From NCBI RefSeq assembly GCF_004138205.1, contig NZ_RXNQ01000011.1:1-64000 (forward strand): 64,000 nt of DNA, in the 5' to 3' direction. The translations under genes were made by a program, and so were the position numbers. Source of the DNA: Pedobacter sp. SYP-B3415 (GTDB lineage Bacteria; Bacteroidota; Bacteroidia; Sphingobacteriales; Sphingobacteriaceae). The notes below the pieces were generated by a model that did no database searches, was not told where the DNA came from, and was given only the letters and a program-made list of their open reading frames with translations. Positions 7,995-16,701 of this stretch are shown here, piece by piece (position 1 is the first letter of the stretch; the number at the start of each line of letters is the position of its first letter).

Positions 7995-8249
7995 GCTTTT
8001 GCAAAAAGAAAGGGAAGCAAATGGTATATTGGCGCCATGACAAACGGAACCCTCGCACATCGCGACATCAAAATCGACCTCAGTTTCCTTAAAGAAAAAC
8101 GAGCCTACCACATGACCTCATTCGAGGACGGACCTAATGCAAATTATGTAGCAATGGATTATAGAAAAAGAAAAAGCGAGGTCAGCAAAGACCAGACTTT
8201 AACTATTGGACTTGCCAGGAATGGTGGCTGGGCAGCCGTTATAGAATAA
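7995..8249 (+). pseudogene. C-terminal remnant of a GH97 glycosidase
   Basis: The frame from GCT 7995 to the stop at 8249 reads AFAKRKGSKWYIGAMTNG and continues to LARNGGWAAVIE. This matches, motif for motif, the last ~84 residues of the intact GH97 protein encoded 13 bp downstream (VVAKRKGAKWFIGGITNG ... LSRNGGFAAIISL). A stop codon TAG precedes it, and nothing of the catalytic domain remains upstream. It is what is left of a tandem GH97 paralogue after loss of its 5' part. The ATG at 8037 could still start a 70-residue peptide but without a catalytic function. Confidence 0.75.
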
Positions 8250-8262
8250 CATAACATAAGAT

Positions 8263-10218
8263 ATGAGAACCAAACGATCTATATATACAATACTGATAAT
8301 CCTCTGTATGGGATTTACAGTAAAAGCAGCAACGCTTGTATCGCCGGATGGCAAAATCAAAGTCGAAATTCAATTGACTGATAAGATTTATTATTCGCTA
8401 TACCAGAACGACCGGCTTTTGTTAGCTAAGTGCCAACTGGGGATGACCGTAGACCAAGTATCGCTGGGAACAAATCCAAAATTGATCAGCCAACGAACGT
8501 CAAAGATCACCGAGCAGATACGGCCTGCCGTGCCTTTAAAGTTCTCCAGCGTACAAAGTACATGCAATGTACTTGTAATGAAATTCCGGAACGGTTTTAC
8601 TGTAGAGTTCAGGGCATTTAATGATGGTGTCGCTTACCGGATCCTCACAGAACTTAAGGGCGATAAAACTGGTAAAGTGAAGATCAAAAATGAAAATATT
8701 ACGTTGAACGTGGCCGATAATCATTTGCTTCATTTGCAGCCCGCAAAGGATTTTACATCCAATTATGAGACCAATTACACTCATGAGCTGGCAAAAGACT
8801 GGATTCAAAGCAAAGCAATGGCAACATTACCTGCATTGATCGATACGAAAAACGGCAACAAGATACTTTTCGCTGAGACCGACCTGTCGGATTATCCTTG
8901 TCTGTTCCTTAAAGGTGCAGATCAGGGCCTTGTCTCAGCTTTTTCCGGCGTCGCACTTGAAGAAAAGCAGCAGGGTGACCGTTTCATGCGTATTACCAAA
9001 GAGGCCGACTACATTGCGTTAACCAACGGAAAACGTAGCTTCCCATGGCGGTATTTCATTATAACAACAGACGATCGGCAACTCATAGAAACAACCATTC
9101 CTGTAAAACTTGCGCCCAAACCTGCCATACAGAATACCGGCTGGATTCGTCCCGGTCAAGTCAGCTGGGAATGGTGGAACGCCGCTTCACCTTATGGACA
9201 GGACGTAAATTTCGTATCAGGATTTAACCTGGATACCTATAAATATTACATTGATTTTGCTGCAAAAAATGGCGTACCCTATATCATTATGGATGAAGGC
9301 TGGGCCGAAACGGTGCATGACCCATTCACACCTAACAAAAAGGTAGACTTACATGAGCTTATCAGATACGGGAAAACCAAAAAAGTCGATATAATTCTTT
9401 GGTTGACCTGGCTTAGCGTAGAAAAAAACATGGGTTTATTCAAAACTTTCTCGGAATGGGGAATTAAGGGCGTTAAGATCGATTTTATGGACAGAAACGA
9501 CCAATGGATGGTTAATTATTACGAACGTGTAGCAAAAGAGGCCGCAAAGTATGGTCTGCTGGTCGACTTTCATGGCTCCTTTACCCCCAAAGGCTTGGAA
9601 CATAAATATCCTAACCTCATTTCTTACGAAGGTGTACGTGGTCTGGAACAAATGGAAGGCTGTCAGCCCAAAAACACGATTTATTTACCATTCATCCGGA
9701 ACGTGGTCGGTCCCATGGATTTTACCCCGGGTGCGATGATAAATATGCAGCCCGAAGTGTTCGGCGGTAAACGCCCAAATTCTGCAAGTGTTGGAACGCG
9801 CGCTTACCAGTTAGCCCTTTTTGTGATCTTTGAGAGCGGTGTGCAAATGTTATGTGATAATCCGACGCAATACTATAAAAATCAGGATTGCACGGACTTC
9901 ATCACTCAGGTTCCCGTGACCTGGGATGAGACTAAAGCGCTGGTTGCAGAAGCAGGTGAAGTTGTCGTTGTAGCTAAAAGAAAAGGTGCAAAGTGGTTCA
10001 TTGGTGGCATTACTAATGGTCAGTCCAGAGATTTATCTATCGATCTGAACTTCTTAGATAAAAATAAGTCATATAAGATCATCTCTTATTCTGACGGTAT
10101 TAATGCCAACAGGCAAGCTATGGACTATAAAGTTGATTCGTTACGGGTTAATTCAGAATCTCATATTCCGGTCAAGCTTAGCCGAAACGGCGGCTTTGCT
10201 GCAATCATCAGTTTATAA
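8263..10218 (+). CDS. GH97 glycoside hydrolase (alpha-galactosidase or alpha-glucosidase type)
   Basis: Encodes 651 residues with a signal peptide (about 1-22, ending VKA). A beta-sandwich GH97 N-domain covers about 24-285, the catalytic barrel about 300-560 and a C-terminal beta domain the rest; 650 residues is normal for the family. The barrel contains IIMDEGWAE, GVKIDFMDRNDQ (Asp407) and SYEGVRGLEQ (Glu456). An aspartate at the KIDFMDR position is, from knowledge of characterised GH97 enzymes, the nucleophile of the retaining (alpha-galactosidase-like) branch, with a downstream glutamate as acid/base. I therefore lean to retaining, but the sugar specificity is inferred. The protein should act in the periplasm. 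It is followed by a strong terminator and has no Sus partners next to it. Confidence 0.9.
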   Translation: MRTKRSIYTILIILCMGFTVKAATLVSPDGKIKVEIQLTDKIYYSLYQNDRLLLAKCQLGMTVDQVSLGTNPKLISQRTSKITEQIRPAVPLKFSSVQSTCNVLVMKFRNGFTVEFRAFNDGVAYRILTELKGDKTGKVKIKNENITLNVADNHLLHLQPAKDFTSNYETNYTHELAKDWIQSKAMATLPALIDTKNGNKILFAETDLSDYPCLFLKGADQGLVSAFSGVALEEKQQGDRFMRITKEADYIALTNGKRSFPWRYFIITTDDRQLIETTIPVKLAPKPAIQNTGWIRPGQVSWEWWNAASPYGQDVNFVSGFNLDTYKYYIDFAAKNGVPYIIMDEGWAETVHDPFTPNKKVDLHELIRYGKTKKVDIILWLTWLSVEKNMGLFKTFSEWGIKGVKIDFMDRNDQWMVNYYERVAKEAAKYGLLVDFHGSFTPKGLEHKYPNLISYEGVRGLEQMEGCQPKNTIYLPFIRNVVGPMDFTPGAMINMQPEVFGGKRPNSASVGTRAYQLALFVIFESGVQMLCDNPTQYYKNQDCTDFITQVPVTWDETKALVAEAGEVVVVAKRKGAKWFIGGITNGQSRDLSIDLNFLDKNKSYKIISYSDGINANRQAMDYKVDSLRVNSESHIPVKLSRNGGFAAIISL

Positions 10219-10278
10219 ATGATAATAATATATAGGTACTCTCATCATCTGACCCGATCAGACCGGTTTTAATTGGCT

Positions 10279-10313
10279 AGCTCCAGGGTGGTTCCTGGAG
10301 CTTATTTTTTTTT
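10279..10313 (+). terminator. Rho-independent terminator after the GH97 gene
   Basis: Perfect 9-bp arms AGCTCCAGG (10279-10287) and CCTGGAGCT (10294-10302) with a 6-nt loop, followed by TATTTTTTTTTT. It sits between the converging GH97 and HlyD-like genes. Confidence 0.85.
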
Positions 10314-10484
10314 ACGTTGCAAACATTGCCAACCGCGATGAAGGCACCATTAAAGCAATTTTTGAACAATATCAGTTGCCAAATATTGCCGTACGCAACC
10401 GTACCAGATGGTTGCCTGGATTTCCCAAACGGCGAAGACCATAAAATTCACGAACGTGCAAAACAGTCGCGCAATCTACCCGCT

Positions 10485-11798
10485 TTATTTTCCCTGATAC
10501 ACTGTCAGCTTTGCAAACTGGTGAAAGAACCGCTCTATGAGCCTCAGATCCTGCGTTACAATTTCTGCGTTGCCCTTTAGCTCCTTATCAAGCACCAACG
10601 TTTTTTTGTAGGAAGTGGTCAGGCCTTTGGGCAAGGTAACATCCACGTAATAGTTCCCTGTGTCGTCTGGTGTAAAAGAGATGTTTTGCACCCGACCTTC
10701 TACTATTCCATATTCCTGGTACCGGTAATTGTCTAATTTGATCAGCACTTTTTCCCCTTTCTCAATTTTTCCGGAGTTCACCGCAGGCACCAGCATTCTG
10801 CCGATCAAACCTTTTTGATGATCAGGCAAAATAGTAAGAATGGCGTTGCCACGTTTTAGAAACTGATTTTCAGCCCAGAACTGCTGAAAACTTGTGGTGC
10901 CATCTGTAGATGATACAATTAAATAATTTTGTTCCCACTCGCGCAAGGATTTTCGCAATTGCTCAAAGAGCTGCAGGGTTTGCGAGGCCAGGTTTATCTT
11001 GTCTTTCTCCGTGTTGATGTTCGTGCCGCTTTTGGTTTTATGCAGATTGGCAATGGCTTCCTGCGTTTGCGAGATTGAAATATTCGTCGACTCGATACTT
11101 TGCCGCGCCTGAAGCATTTTCATTTTTTCGGTTTCATATTCCGCCAGGGAGATAACTTTCGCATTGAAGAGCTGCTGAGCGCGTTGGAAATTTTTCTTCA
11201 CCAGGTCAAACTTTTCCAGTTCCAACCCGCGTTGCTCTTTGAGCATCGCCATTCTGCCTTTATAGGCTGCTATATTCTGATCGGCAGCGATATTTTCCGG
11301 AGCATAGGGCTTTAGTTTATTAAATAATTTTTCATCCTGAAATGCTTTTGCAAAACTGTTGTAATCGCTCTGTAACTCACCCAAATTGAAGGTGGCCAAA
11401 CGGGCAACCGGTAAAGCGTTGAGTTGACCGGGGGAAATGGAGTCGACCATTCGTTTCAATTGCAGGATATCACGGTAATTTGCCGTCGATTGCAAGACCA
11501 TAAGGATATCACCTTTGCGAACCCTTTGATGGTCTTTAATAAAAATCTTTTCGATACGGGAGTCTATTCTGGCCTCCAGTTTTTCCGGCGAGTTCTGCGC
11601 AGTCACGACGATCGTTGCGGGTACAAATTCGGGATACCGGATGAAATAACTCATGAGCAGGATCATGAAAATGATGCCCAATATGACGGCATTTCCCCAG
11701 CGAAACATCCAATGGGGTGGTTGTGCCAATACATCCTGAACGGCTTCCGAACGCAGTTCAATGCGCTCTAATAAGTCTGCTTTAGTTTCCAAGTTCAA
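10485..11798 (-). CDS. HlyD-family membrane-fusion protein of the peptide exporter
   Basis: Encodes 437 residues. One transmembrane helix (about 35-53, WGNAVILGIIFMILLMSYFI) follows a short cytoplasmic N-terminus. Then come a lipoyl/barrel-sandwich half (IVVTAQNSPEKLEARIDSRI with RVRKGDILMVL), a long coiled-coil hairpin (about 140-290) and a C-terminal beta-barrel segment. This is the layout of adaptors that link ATP-driven peptide or protein exporters to an outer-membrane channel. Its start overlaps the end of the upstream ABC transporter gene by 17 nt, so the two are translated together. It is the last gene of the RiPP operon. No TolC-like channel is encoded in the operon. Confidence 0.9.
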   Translation of the reverse strand: MNLETKADLLERIELRSEAVQDVLAQPPHWMFRWGNAVILGIIFMILLMSYFIRYPEFVPATIVVTAQNSPEKLEARIDSRIEKIFIKDHQRVRKGDILMVLQSTANYRDILQLKRMVDSISPGQLNALPVARLATFNLGELQSDYNSFAKAFQDEKLFNKLKPYAPENIAADQNIAAYKGRMAMLKEQRGLELEKFDLVKKNFQRAQQLFNAKVISLAEYETEKMKMLQARQSIESTNISISQTQEAIANLHKTKSGTNINTEKDKINLASQTLQLFEQLRKSLREWEQNYLIVSSTDGTTSFQQFWAENQFLKRGNAILTILPDHQKGLIGRMLVPAVNSGKIEKGEKVLIKLDNYRYQEYGIVEGRVQNISFTPDDTGNYYVDVTLPKGLTTSYKKTLVLDKELKGNAEIVTQDLRLIERFFHQFAKLTVYQGK

Positions 11799-13974
11799 GC
11801 TGATTTTTGATTAACCTGTAATATTCTCCCTTGCTGGCTACCAGTTCCTGGTGATTACCTTCTTCAACAACCCGGCCCTTGTCAAGCACGACAATCTTAT
11901 CAGCATGTTTAACGGTTGATAGCCGGTGGGCAATAATCACGGCAGTTTTGCCTTTAAAGAACTGCGCAAGGTTTTCGATAATGACGCGTTCGTTGTTGGC
12001 ATCAAGGGCACTCGTTGCCTCGTCAAAAAAGATATAGTCCGGCGATTTGTATACTGCCCGTGCAATAAACAAACGCTGCTTCTGGCCGCCGCTGAGACCA
12101 ATCCCCTCATTGCCGATTTTCGTGTTGTAACTCAGGGGTAAGTCTTCTATGAAGTCTTTGATGTTGGCAATTTCAACTGCCTTTCGCAGTTTTTCTTTGT
12201 CAATGGCATCTTCACCAACGGCAATGTTGTTGGCAATGGTGTCGTTGAAAATATAGCTTTCCTGCATAACGGTGCCGCAATGCTCACGCCAGTAGCTGGC
12301 GGCAATATGACCCAGATCTGTGTTGCCTAACTTTACATCACCCTGATCAGGATCGTAAAACTTTGTCAGCAATTTTAAAAGTGTGGTTTTCCCGCTGCCG
12401 CTGGCACCTACAATGGCTGTAGTTTTTTGATAGGGAATGACCAGGTTTAGATCCTGAAATACGAATGAATCAGCACCCGTATACCTGAAAGAAACCTGGT
12501 TCAATAAGATGTCTTTCGGGGGAATTTCGTTCACATACTGCCGGTGTGCGGTTTCTTCATCTTCCTTATCGTGAATCTCGCCCAAACGTTCCATGGCAAT
12601 TTTTGCATCCTGCGACTGTTTAATAAACTCGATCAGTTGCAGCAACGGCGAGTTCAACTGCCCGATGATGTATTGTACCGAAAGCATCATGCCCAATGTC
12701 AGGTTGCCGGTTAGTACCAGTTTTGCGGCAAGAAAACTCACGAGAATATCTTTGATTTGGTTAATAAAGCCTCCGCCAACAGACTGCCACTGCTCAAGCG
12801 AGAGCGATTTAATCTTAATTTTGAAAAGTTTGACTTGCAGAAACTCCCAATTCCAGCGTTTTTGCTTTTCGGCATTGTGCATTTTAATTTCCTGCATGCC
12901 ATTGATCAGTTCGATGACCATGCTCTGCTCCTGCGAAACATTAGAGAACATCCTATAGTCAAGTTCTTTTCTTTTTTTAAGAAAAAAGCTGATCCATGCT
13001 ACATATAAGATTGCGCCCACCAGATAAACTCCAAATAACCTGTAGTCGTACAGCAGCAGCACGATACTGAAAATTACAAGGTTAACTAATGAAAAAAGCG
13101 TATTTAATGACGAGGTGGTGAGCAGCTGCTCGATCCTGTGATGGTCGTTGATGCGCTGCATGATATCGCCGGTCATCCGCGTATCAAAGAAACTGATGGG
13201 CAGACGCATCAGTTTGATAAAGAAGTCTGAGATGATGGATATGTTTATCCTGGCCGAGAGGTGGAGTAATATCCAGCTTCTGACGATCTCTATACCTGTT
13301 TTACCAATAAAAAGCATCACCTGTGCCAGCAGCACCAGGTATATAAAATTAATATCCTGATTTTGAATGCCAACATCGACAATGCTTTGAGTAAGGAAAG
13401 GAAAAATCAGCGATAGGATACTGCCGGCAAGAAGCCCTAACGCCAGCTGAATGATCAGTGATTTGTACTTAAACAGATATTTCGAGAGAAAAGCAAAGCT
13501 TGTTTTTTTGTCTTCCTCCTCAAAATCGTTTCTGAAGAAATCCGGCGTGGTTTCAAGAACCAACGCAATTCCTTCCTCGGTGTGGTCGGTAGCGTTTTCA
13601 CCGATCCAATGTGTTATAAATTCGTCTTTTTTGTACCTGATTAAACCGTAGCCTGGATCTGACACATAGACGTTGCCTGCTTTATCAATACGGTATACAA
13701 CAACATAATGATTTTTGTTCCAGTGGACGATGCAGGGCAGGGGGACATCTTCTCTTAGTAACCGGAAGTCTATCTTCACCCCAAGGGTTTTAAAACCGAT
13801 GGTTTCGGCGGCTGTGCTCAGCGCATAAAGGCCACTGCCTTCCCTGGTAGTTTCAGAGAGGCTTCTGAGCTGCTGGAGCGGGATACTTTTTTTGTAATGT
13901 TTGGCAATGATGCGCAGGCAGGTAGGGCCGCAGTCTTTTGCATCAGGCTGTTTATAAAAAGGAAAATCTTTCAC
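11782..13974 (-). CDS. Peptidase C39-containing ABC transporter (GG-leader processing exporter)
   Basis: From the GTG at 13974, one base after the upstream stop, the product is 730 residues starting with KDFPFYKQPDAKDCGPTC. An in-frame start at 14025 would add 17 residues inside the upstream gene. The C39 papain-like domain has the catalytic Cys in DCGPTC, His in HWNKNHYVVV and Asp in VSDPGYG. A six-helix exporter domain follows (about 160-440), then an ATPase domain with Walker A GASGSGKTT, signature LSGGQKQR and Walker B YIFFDEATSAL. This class cleaves leaders after a Gly-Gly pair and exports the core. The three precursors upstream all carry GG at positions 21-22, so they are the likely cargo. 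Confidence 0.93.
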   Translation of the reverse strand: MKDFPFYKQPDAKDCGPTCLRIIAKHYKKSIPLQQLRSLSETTREGSGLYALSTAAETIGFKTLGVKIDFRLLREDVPLPCIVHWNKNHYVVVYRIDKAGNVYVSDPGYGLIRYKKDEFITHWIGENATDHTEEGIALVLETTPDFFRNDFEEEDKKTSFAFLSKYLFKYKSLIIQLALGLLAGSILSLIFPFLTQSIVDVGIQNQDINFIYLVLLAQVMLFIGKTGIEIVRSWILLHLSARINISIISDFFIKLMRLPISFFDTRMTGDIMQRINDHHRIEQLLTTSSLNTLFSLVNLVIFSIVLLLYDYRLFGVYLVGAILYVAWISFFLKKRKELDYRMFSNVSQEQSMVIELINGMQEIKMHNAEKQKRWNWEFLQVKLFKIKIKSLSLEQWQSVGGGFINQIKDILVSFLAAKLVLTGNLTLGMMLSVQYIIGQLNSPLLQLIEFIKQSQDAKIAMERLGEIHDKEDEETAHRQYVNEIPPKDILLNQVSFRYTGADSFVFQDLNLVIPYQKTTAIVGASGSGKTTLLKLLTKFYDPDQGDVKLGNTDLGHIAASYWREHCGTVMQESYIFNDTIANNIAVGEDAIDKEKLRKAVEIANIKDFIEDLPLSYNTKIGNEGIGLSGGQKQRLFIARAVYKSPDYIFFDEATSALDANNERVIIENLAQFFKGKTAVIIAHRLSTVKHADKIVVLDKGRVVEEGNHQELVASKGEYYRLIKNQLELGN

Positions 13975-13975
13975 G

Positions 13976-15058
13976 CTATTCGCCCCATATTTCGTTAAAC
14001 TTTCTGTCGAGCAATGCTTTATCAATGGTACAGCCGGTTACCGATACGGTAACGCCAGACGCTTTCAGGCCTGCATAATTATCGTCGTGCTGCCAGACCG
14101 ACAGGTATGGATTGTACTGGCATTCGGTAGGGTGATACCAGTGCTGATCGCCTTTTTCGGGTACGCGCGGATCCGTGCACATGTATCTGAATTCGCAATC
14201 TTTGCAAACGAGCATGTCGTCTTTGTTGATGTTGCCCAGGGCTAAGAACGCTTCACTGTTTATGATTTGGTGAAATTCACGGGCTGTGATGGCATTGATA
14301 TCGCCAAAGCTTTGCGTATTGTTAAGACCGTTTTTTATTTGCCCGCTTTGATCTATATAAACTTTGCCGTGATAATAGGCATGTTTGCTGTAAGCTTCGA
14401 AAAAGAGGTCATGATTAACAAACAACTTATCCAAGGTTGTTTTTTGCCGGTACTCTTCCAGCTTCTCAGTAAAGAAATTGTAGTAGATATTGTCGCGAAG
14501 ATGGGTGTTTGCAGCTTCTGCCCCAAAAAAGTTTACTGAAAACAGCGTAAAGCGACGGCCCAGTTCCGTGTAATGTTTTTCAAGATTTTCGGCTTCAAAG
14601 TTTTCGATGTACAGGTAGATCCCGTCAATTTCCAGGTGTTTAAGCGAGTCTATGAGCTTAAACACATCTTCATTTATTTGCGGTGCCAGAATACTCAGGT
14701 TTTGCAGGTGGCTGTCGCCAATGAAATCAATAAAAGCAGGGGAGATGTCGGCATGTATTACCGCGTGTGTAAGTTGATCCGGATAATCTACACTGCGTGT
14801 GATGGGAGGGAAGTTTTCTTCTTCCTGCGGGGATGCCACCTCGAAAATAATCTCCAAATTTAGCAGAAAATCAATCAGTTCGCTGCGTTCGGACTGATCG
14901 GCGATCTGATCAAAATTGATCAATTTGTCGGTGTTTAAAAGTGCATAATGAGCTTTGGAGATAAAGTGGTAATCTTTACGCCCCAAATCGTAAATCATGG
15001 CCCTGTTATAGCCATCTACCGGAATGCATAACTGGTTTCTTAAATACAATTTACTCAT
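13976..15058 (-). CDS. gwsS: Grasp-with-spasm system SPASM-domain peptide maturase
   Basis: Encodes 360 residues. The N-terminal 270 residues lack the CxxxCxxC cluster of radical-SAM enzymes. The C-terminal region has a SPASM-like cysteine set: Cys285 and Cys288 (CKDC), Cys294 and Cys313, with a further Cys near 343. This matches the NCBI/TIGRFAM protein family that always accompanies a microviridin-like ATP-grasp ligase in Bacteroidota; the name is recalled, not searched. Its role is unproven: possibly leader recognition, a scaffold, or a second modification. The ATG overlaps the TGA of a 53-codon ORF (ATGA), and the C39 exporter starts one base after its stop, so the enzymes and exporter form one tightly coupled operon. 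Confidence 0.85.
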   Translation of the reverse strand: MSKLYLRNQLCIPVDGYNRAMIYDLGRKDYHFISKAHYALLNTDKLINFDQIADQSERSELIDFLLNLEIIFEVASPQEEENFPPITRSVDYPDQLTHAVIHADISPAFIDFIGDSHLQNLSILAPQINEDVFKLIDSLKHLEIDGIYLYIENFEAENLEKHYTELGRRFTLFSVNFFGAEAANTHLRDNIYYNFFTEKLEEYRQKTTLDKLFVNHDLFFEAYSKHAYYHGKVYIDQSGQIKNGLNNTQSFGDINAITAREFHQIINSEAFLALGNINKDDMLVCKDCEFRYMCTDPRVPEKGDQHWYHPTECQYNPYLSVWQHDDNYAGLKASGVTVSVTGCTIDKALLDRKFNEIWGE

Positions 15059-15216
15059 ATAGGCGATTTATAATACATGTCGAGCTGGAAACCTTTGGTT
15101 TGGTAGCGTTTTGAAATCCGGGTCTTAACCAGGTAGGTGGGTTTAGGCTTTTTTACCAGTGACTTTAAATGCACCGGTACCTGTCCGCAGCCGATATGAT
15201 CTGTTATATTTTTCAT
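15055..15216 (-). CDS. 53-residue unannotated protein between gwsG and gwsS
   Basis: An ATG frame of 53 codons on the operon strand, starting MKNITDHIGCGQVPVHLK and ending FQLDMYYKSPI. Its TGA overlaps the gwsS start codon as ATGA, the arrangement expected for a translated upstream gene. The product is basic (about ten Lys/Arg), has one Cys and one Gly-Cys-Gly, no GG leader and no signal peptide. It is therefore probably neither a precursor nor exported. It could be a leader-binding or accessory peptide for the ATP-grasp enzyme, but nothing in the sequence proves a function. Confidence 0.6.
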   Translation of the reverse strand: MKNITDHIGCGQVPVHLKSLVKKPKPTYLVKTRISKRYQTKGFQLDMYYKSPI

Positions 15217-15302
15217 TTTTCAGGGTAGACTTTGTTTGTTTTCTGCGCCGGTTTGTATTTTTTATAGTGGCCAAAATCTGGCAAACTAAAGCGCCAGCGC
15301 AA
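15213..15302 (-). CDS. Possible 29-codon ORF overlapping the gwsG stop
   Basis: A frame from TTG 15302 reads RWRFSLPDFGHYKKYKPAQK and then TNKVYPEK, ending with a TGA that overlaps the ATG of the 53-codon gene, again as ATGA. It starts within the last six codons of gwsG in another frame. The composition looks protein-like, but no ATG start exists. It may be a tiny coupled ORF, a gwsG extension reached by frameshift, or chance. Confidence 0.25.
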   Translation of the reverse strand: MRWRFSLPDFGHYKKYKPAQKTNKVYPEK

Positions 15303-16218
15303 TTTCTTTCTCCAGGTTGTAATTGCAGGGCGCAGACACCATTCCGAACTGGCCAACCGGATTCAGGTCTAAGAAATAATATTGTGCATCGTCGCTTGAG
15401 TAGATGATATCAAACGAGGCACAGTTTAGGCCATATGCCTCAAGCATTTTTTGCAGCTTGCTTTCGTACGCTTTCTCCAGGCGGTATGGCGCAAGCCTGT
15501 TTGGCTTATCCCGGTCATAATTGCGAAAATCTATATTCGTGTTGGCGTTGTTTTGCGAAAATATGGCCATCGAATAAAATTTGCCATTGAGGTAAAATAC
15601 CCTGATTTCGTAAGCTTTGGCTACGGCCTGCTGAAAAAAAGTTGGTATGAACCGCTCTGGCAGGGCCTCAATATCGGTCTGATCGATCATCGAGGTATAG
15701 GCCATGTGCGAGAAATCTTCTTCATCCTGAACAGAAAAAGGTGAATTGAATGGCTTGGAAATGATGCTCTTTTCCTCCTCGAAAAAACGCATCACTTCAT
15801 TTTTGCAACCTGTTACCAGGTATCTTGGTGCCAGCACGCCATGTTTTTCACACAGATCCATCAGATAAAGTTTGTTGATATCACTGTTTCTGAACTTGTT
15901 TACAGAAGGTATCTGATCGAGTCTGTGATAAAAATAATCGATCAGGGCAGTATGCTCCGAACGCAGATAATCTTTGATCAATTCGCTCTTGAACCAGGCA
16001 AAAAGATTCAGGCCGCCTCTGCGGTACCACATTTTGGTGATCTGGCTGCTTAAAATCGTTTCCCCATCAATGCTGATTGCGAAATCTGCTGATGTTAGCC
16101 AAAGCAGTTCGACAGCCGTATCTTCATTAATTCTGATAAACGGCTTTTGCAGACGGATAAGCCAGCTGATGACGGAACTTGTTGAATAATCGCTGTTAAT
16201 GGAGAAAATTAGTATCAC
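15286..16218 (-). CDS. gwsG: Grasp-with-spasm system ATP-grasp peptide ligase
   Basis: Encodes 310 residues from a GTG start (ILIFSINSDYSTSSVISWL). Pre-ATP-grasp features include YRRGGLN near residue 67 and a lysine-containing strand (KSIISKPFNSPF). The C-terminal metal-binding segment reads YYFLDLNPVGQFGMV. MvdD/MvdC-like enzymes of this size use ATP to activate Asp/Glu side chains of a precursor peptide and join them to Ser/Thr or Lys side chains, giving omega-ester or amide rings. Pairing with the SPASM protein downstream defines the grasp-with-spasm type. The gene is 253 bp downstream of the last precursor, with a terminator hairpin between. Its substrates should be the three GG-leader peptides. 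Confidence 0.88.
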   Translation of the reverse strand: MILIFSINSDYSTSSVISWLIRLQKPFIRINEDTAVELLWLTSADFAISIDGETILSSQITKMWYRRGGLNLFAWFKSELIKDYLRSEHTALIDYFYHRLDQIPSVNKFRNSDINKLYLMDLCEKHGVLAPRYLVTGCKNEVMRFFEEEKSIISKPFNSPFSVQDEEDFSHMAYTSMIDQTDIEALPERFIPTFFQQAVAKAYEIRVFYLNGKFYSMAIFSQNNANTNIDFRNYDRDKPNRLAPYRLEKAYESKLQKMLEAYGLNCASFDIIYSSDDAQYYFLDLNPVGQFGMVSAPCNYNLEKEIALAL

Positions 16219-16422
16219 TTAACTTTTTCTTTAGAAGTAGCTGGTTAAGCACTCTGCTTTTTTTAAGTTTTGTACCTAAGGCATCGTGCTTAAATGCTGA
16301 TTGTTTTTTCCAGGGCAACTGAACTTAGGCCAGGCGGCACATTTTGGGTTTGTCTGGTTTCGGAGCGGATTATTTTACCCCCCCTCTTTACAAAAAGTTC
16401 TATGCTTCTTTTAATGCGGCGT

Positions 16423-16462
16423 GAAGAAAAGACCACCGGGCTTTTGCGGCCCGATGGGTCTT
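16423..16462 (-). terminator. Terminator/attenuator between precursor genes and gwsG
   Basis: On the minus strand a 13-bp stem (AAGACCCATCGGGC pairing with GCCCGGTGGTCTT, one bulge) closes a short loop and is followed by TTTTCTTC. It lies 10 bp after the stop of the last precursor gene. It would end most transcripts there, giving abundant precursor message and less enzyme message. No clear separate promoter for gwsG is visible in 16219-16422. Confidence 0.7.
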
Positions 16463-16471
16463 TGGAGCGTA

Positions 16472-16672
16472 TTAATCAGTTTGCCACGATGAACTTACCG
16501 GAAAGCCGATTGTGTTGCCCTGGTCGTTGTACATGGTTGTGGTCTTATCTGCGCAATGATCGCCGTAGGTATATTTAGTGCATAGAGCTGTGGTGCCCAT
16601 GGCACGACCGCCATTTACCTGGCTGTTCTCCAGCGCAATTCTTTTTTGAAATAATTTACTGTTGTTTTTCAT
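16472..16672 (-). CDS. GG-leader RiPP precursor peptide 1
   Basis: A 66-residue peptide; the ATG at 16672 is chosen because it aligns the leader (MKNNSKLFQKRIALENSQVN) with the neighbouring precursor. Gly21-Gly22 marks C39 cleavage. The 44-residue core starts RAMGTTALCTKYTYGDHC and continues with ADKTTTMYND. It is rich in Thr and contains several Asp, the acceptor and donor residues expected for ATP-grasp ring formation, plus two Cys. It is the last of three tandem precursor genes and is followed by a strong hairpin. The topology of any rings cannot be deduced from sequence alone. Confidence 0.85.
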   Translation of the reverse strand: MKNNSKLFQKRIALENSQVNGGRAMGTTALCTKYTYGDHCADKTTTMYNDQGNTIGFPVSSSWQTD

Positions 16673-16701
16673 GTCTTTTAAATAAGGTGAGATAAGGAAA
16701 T

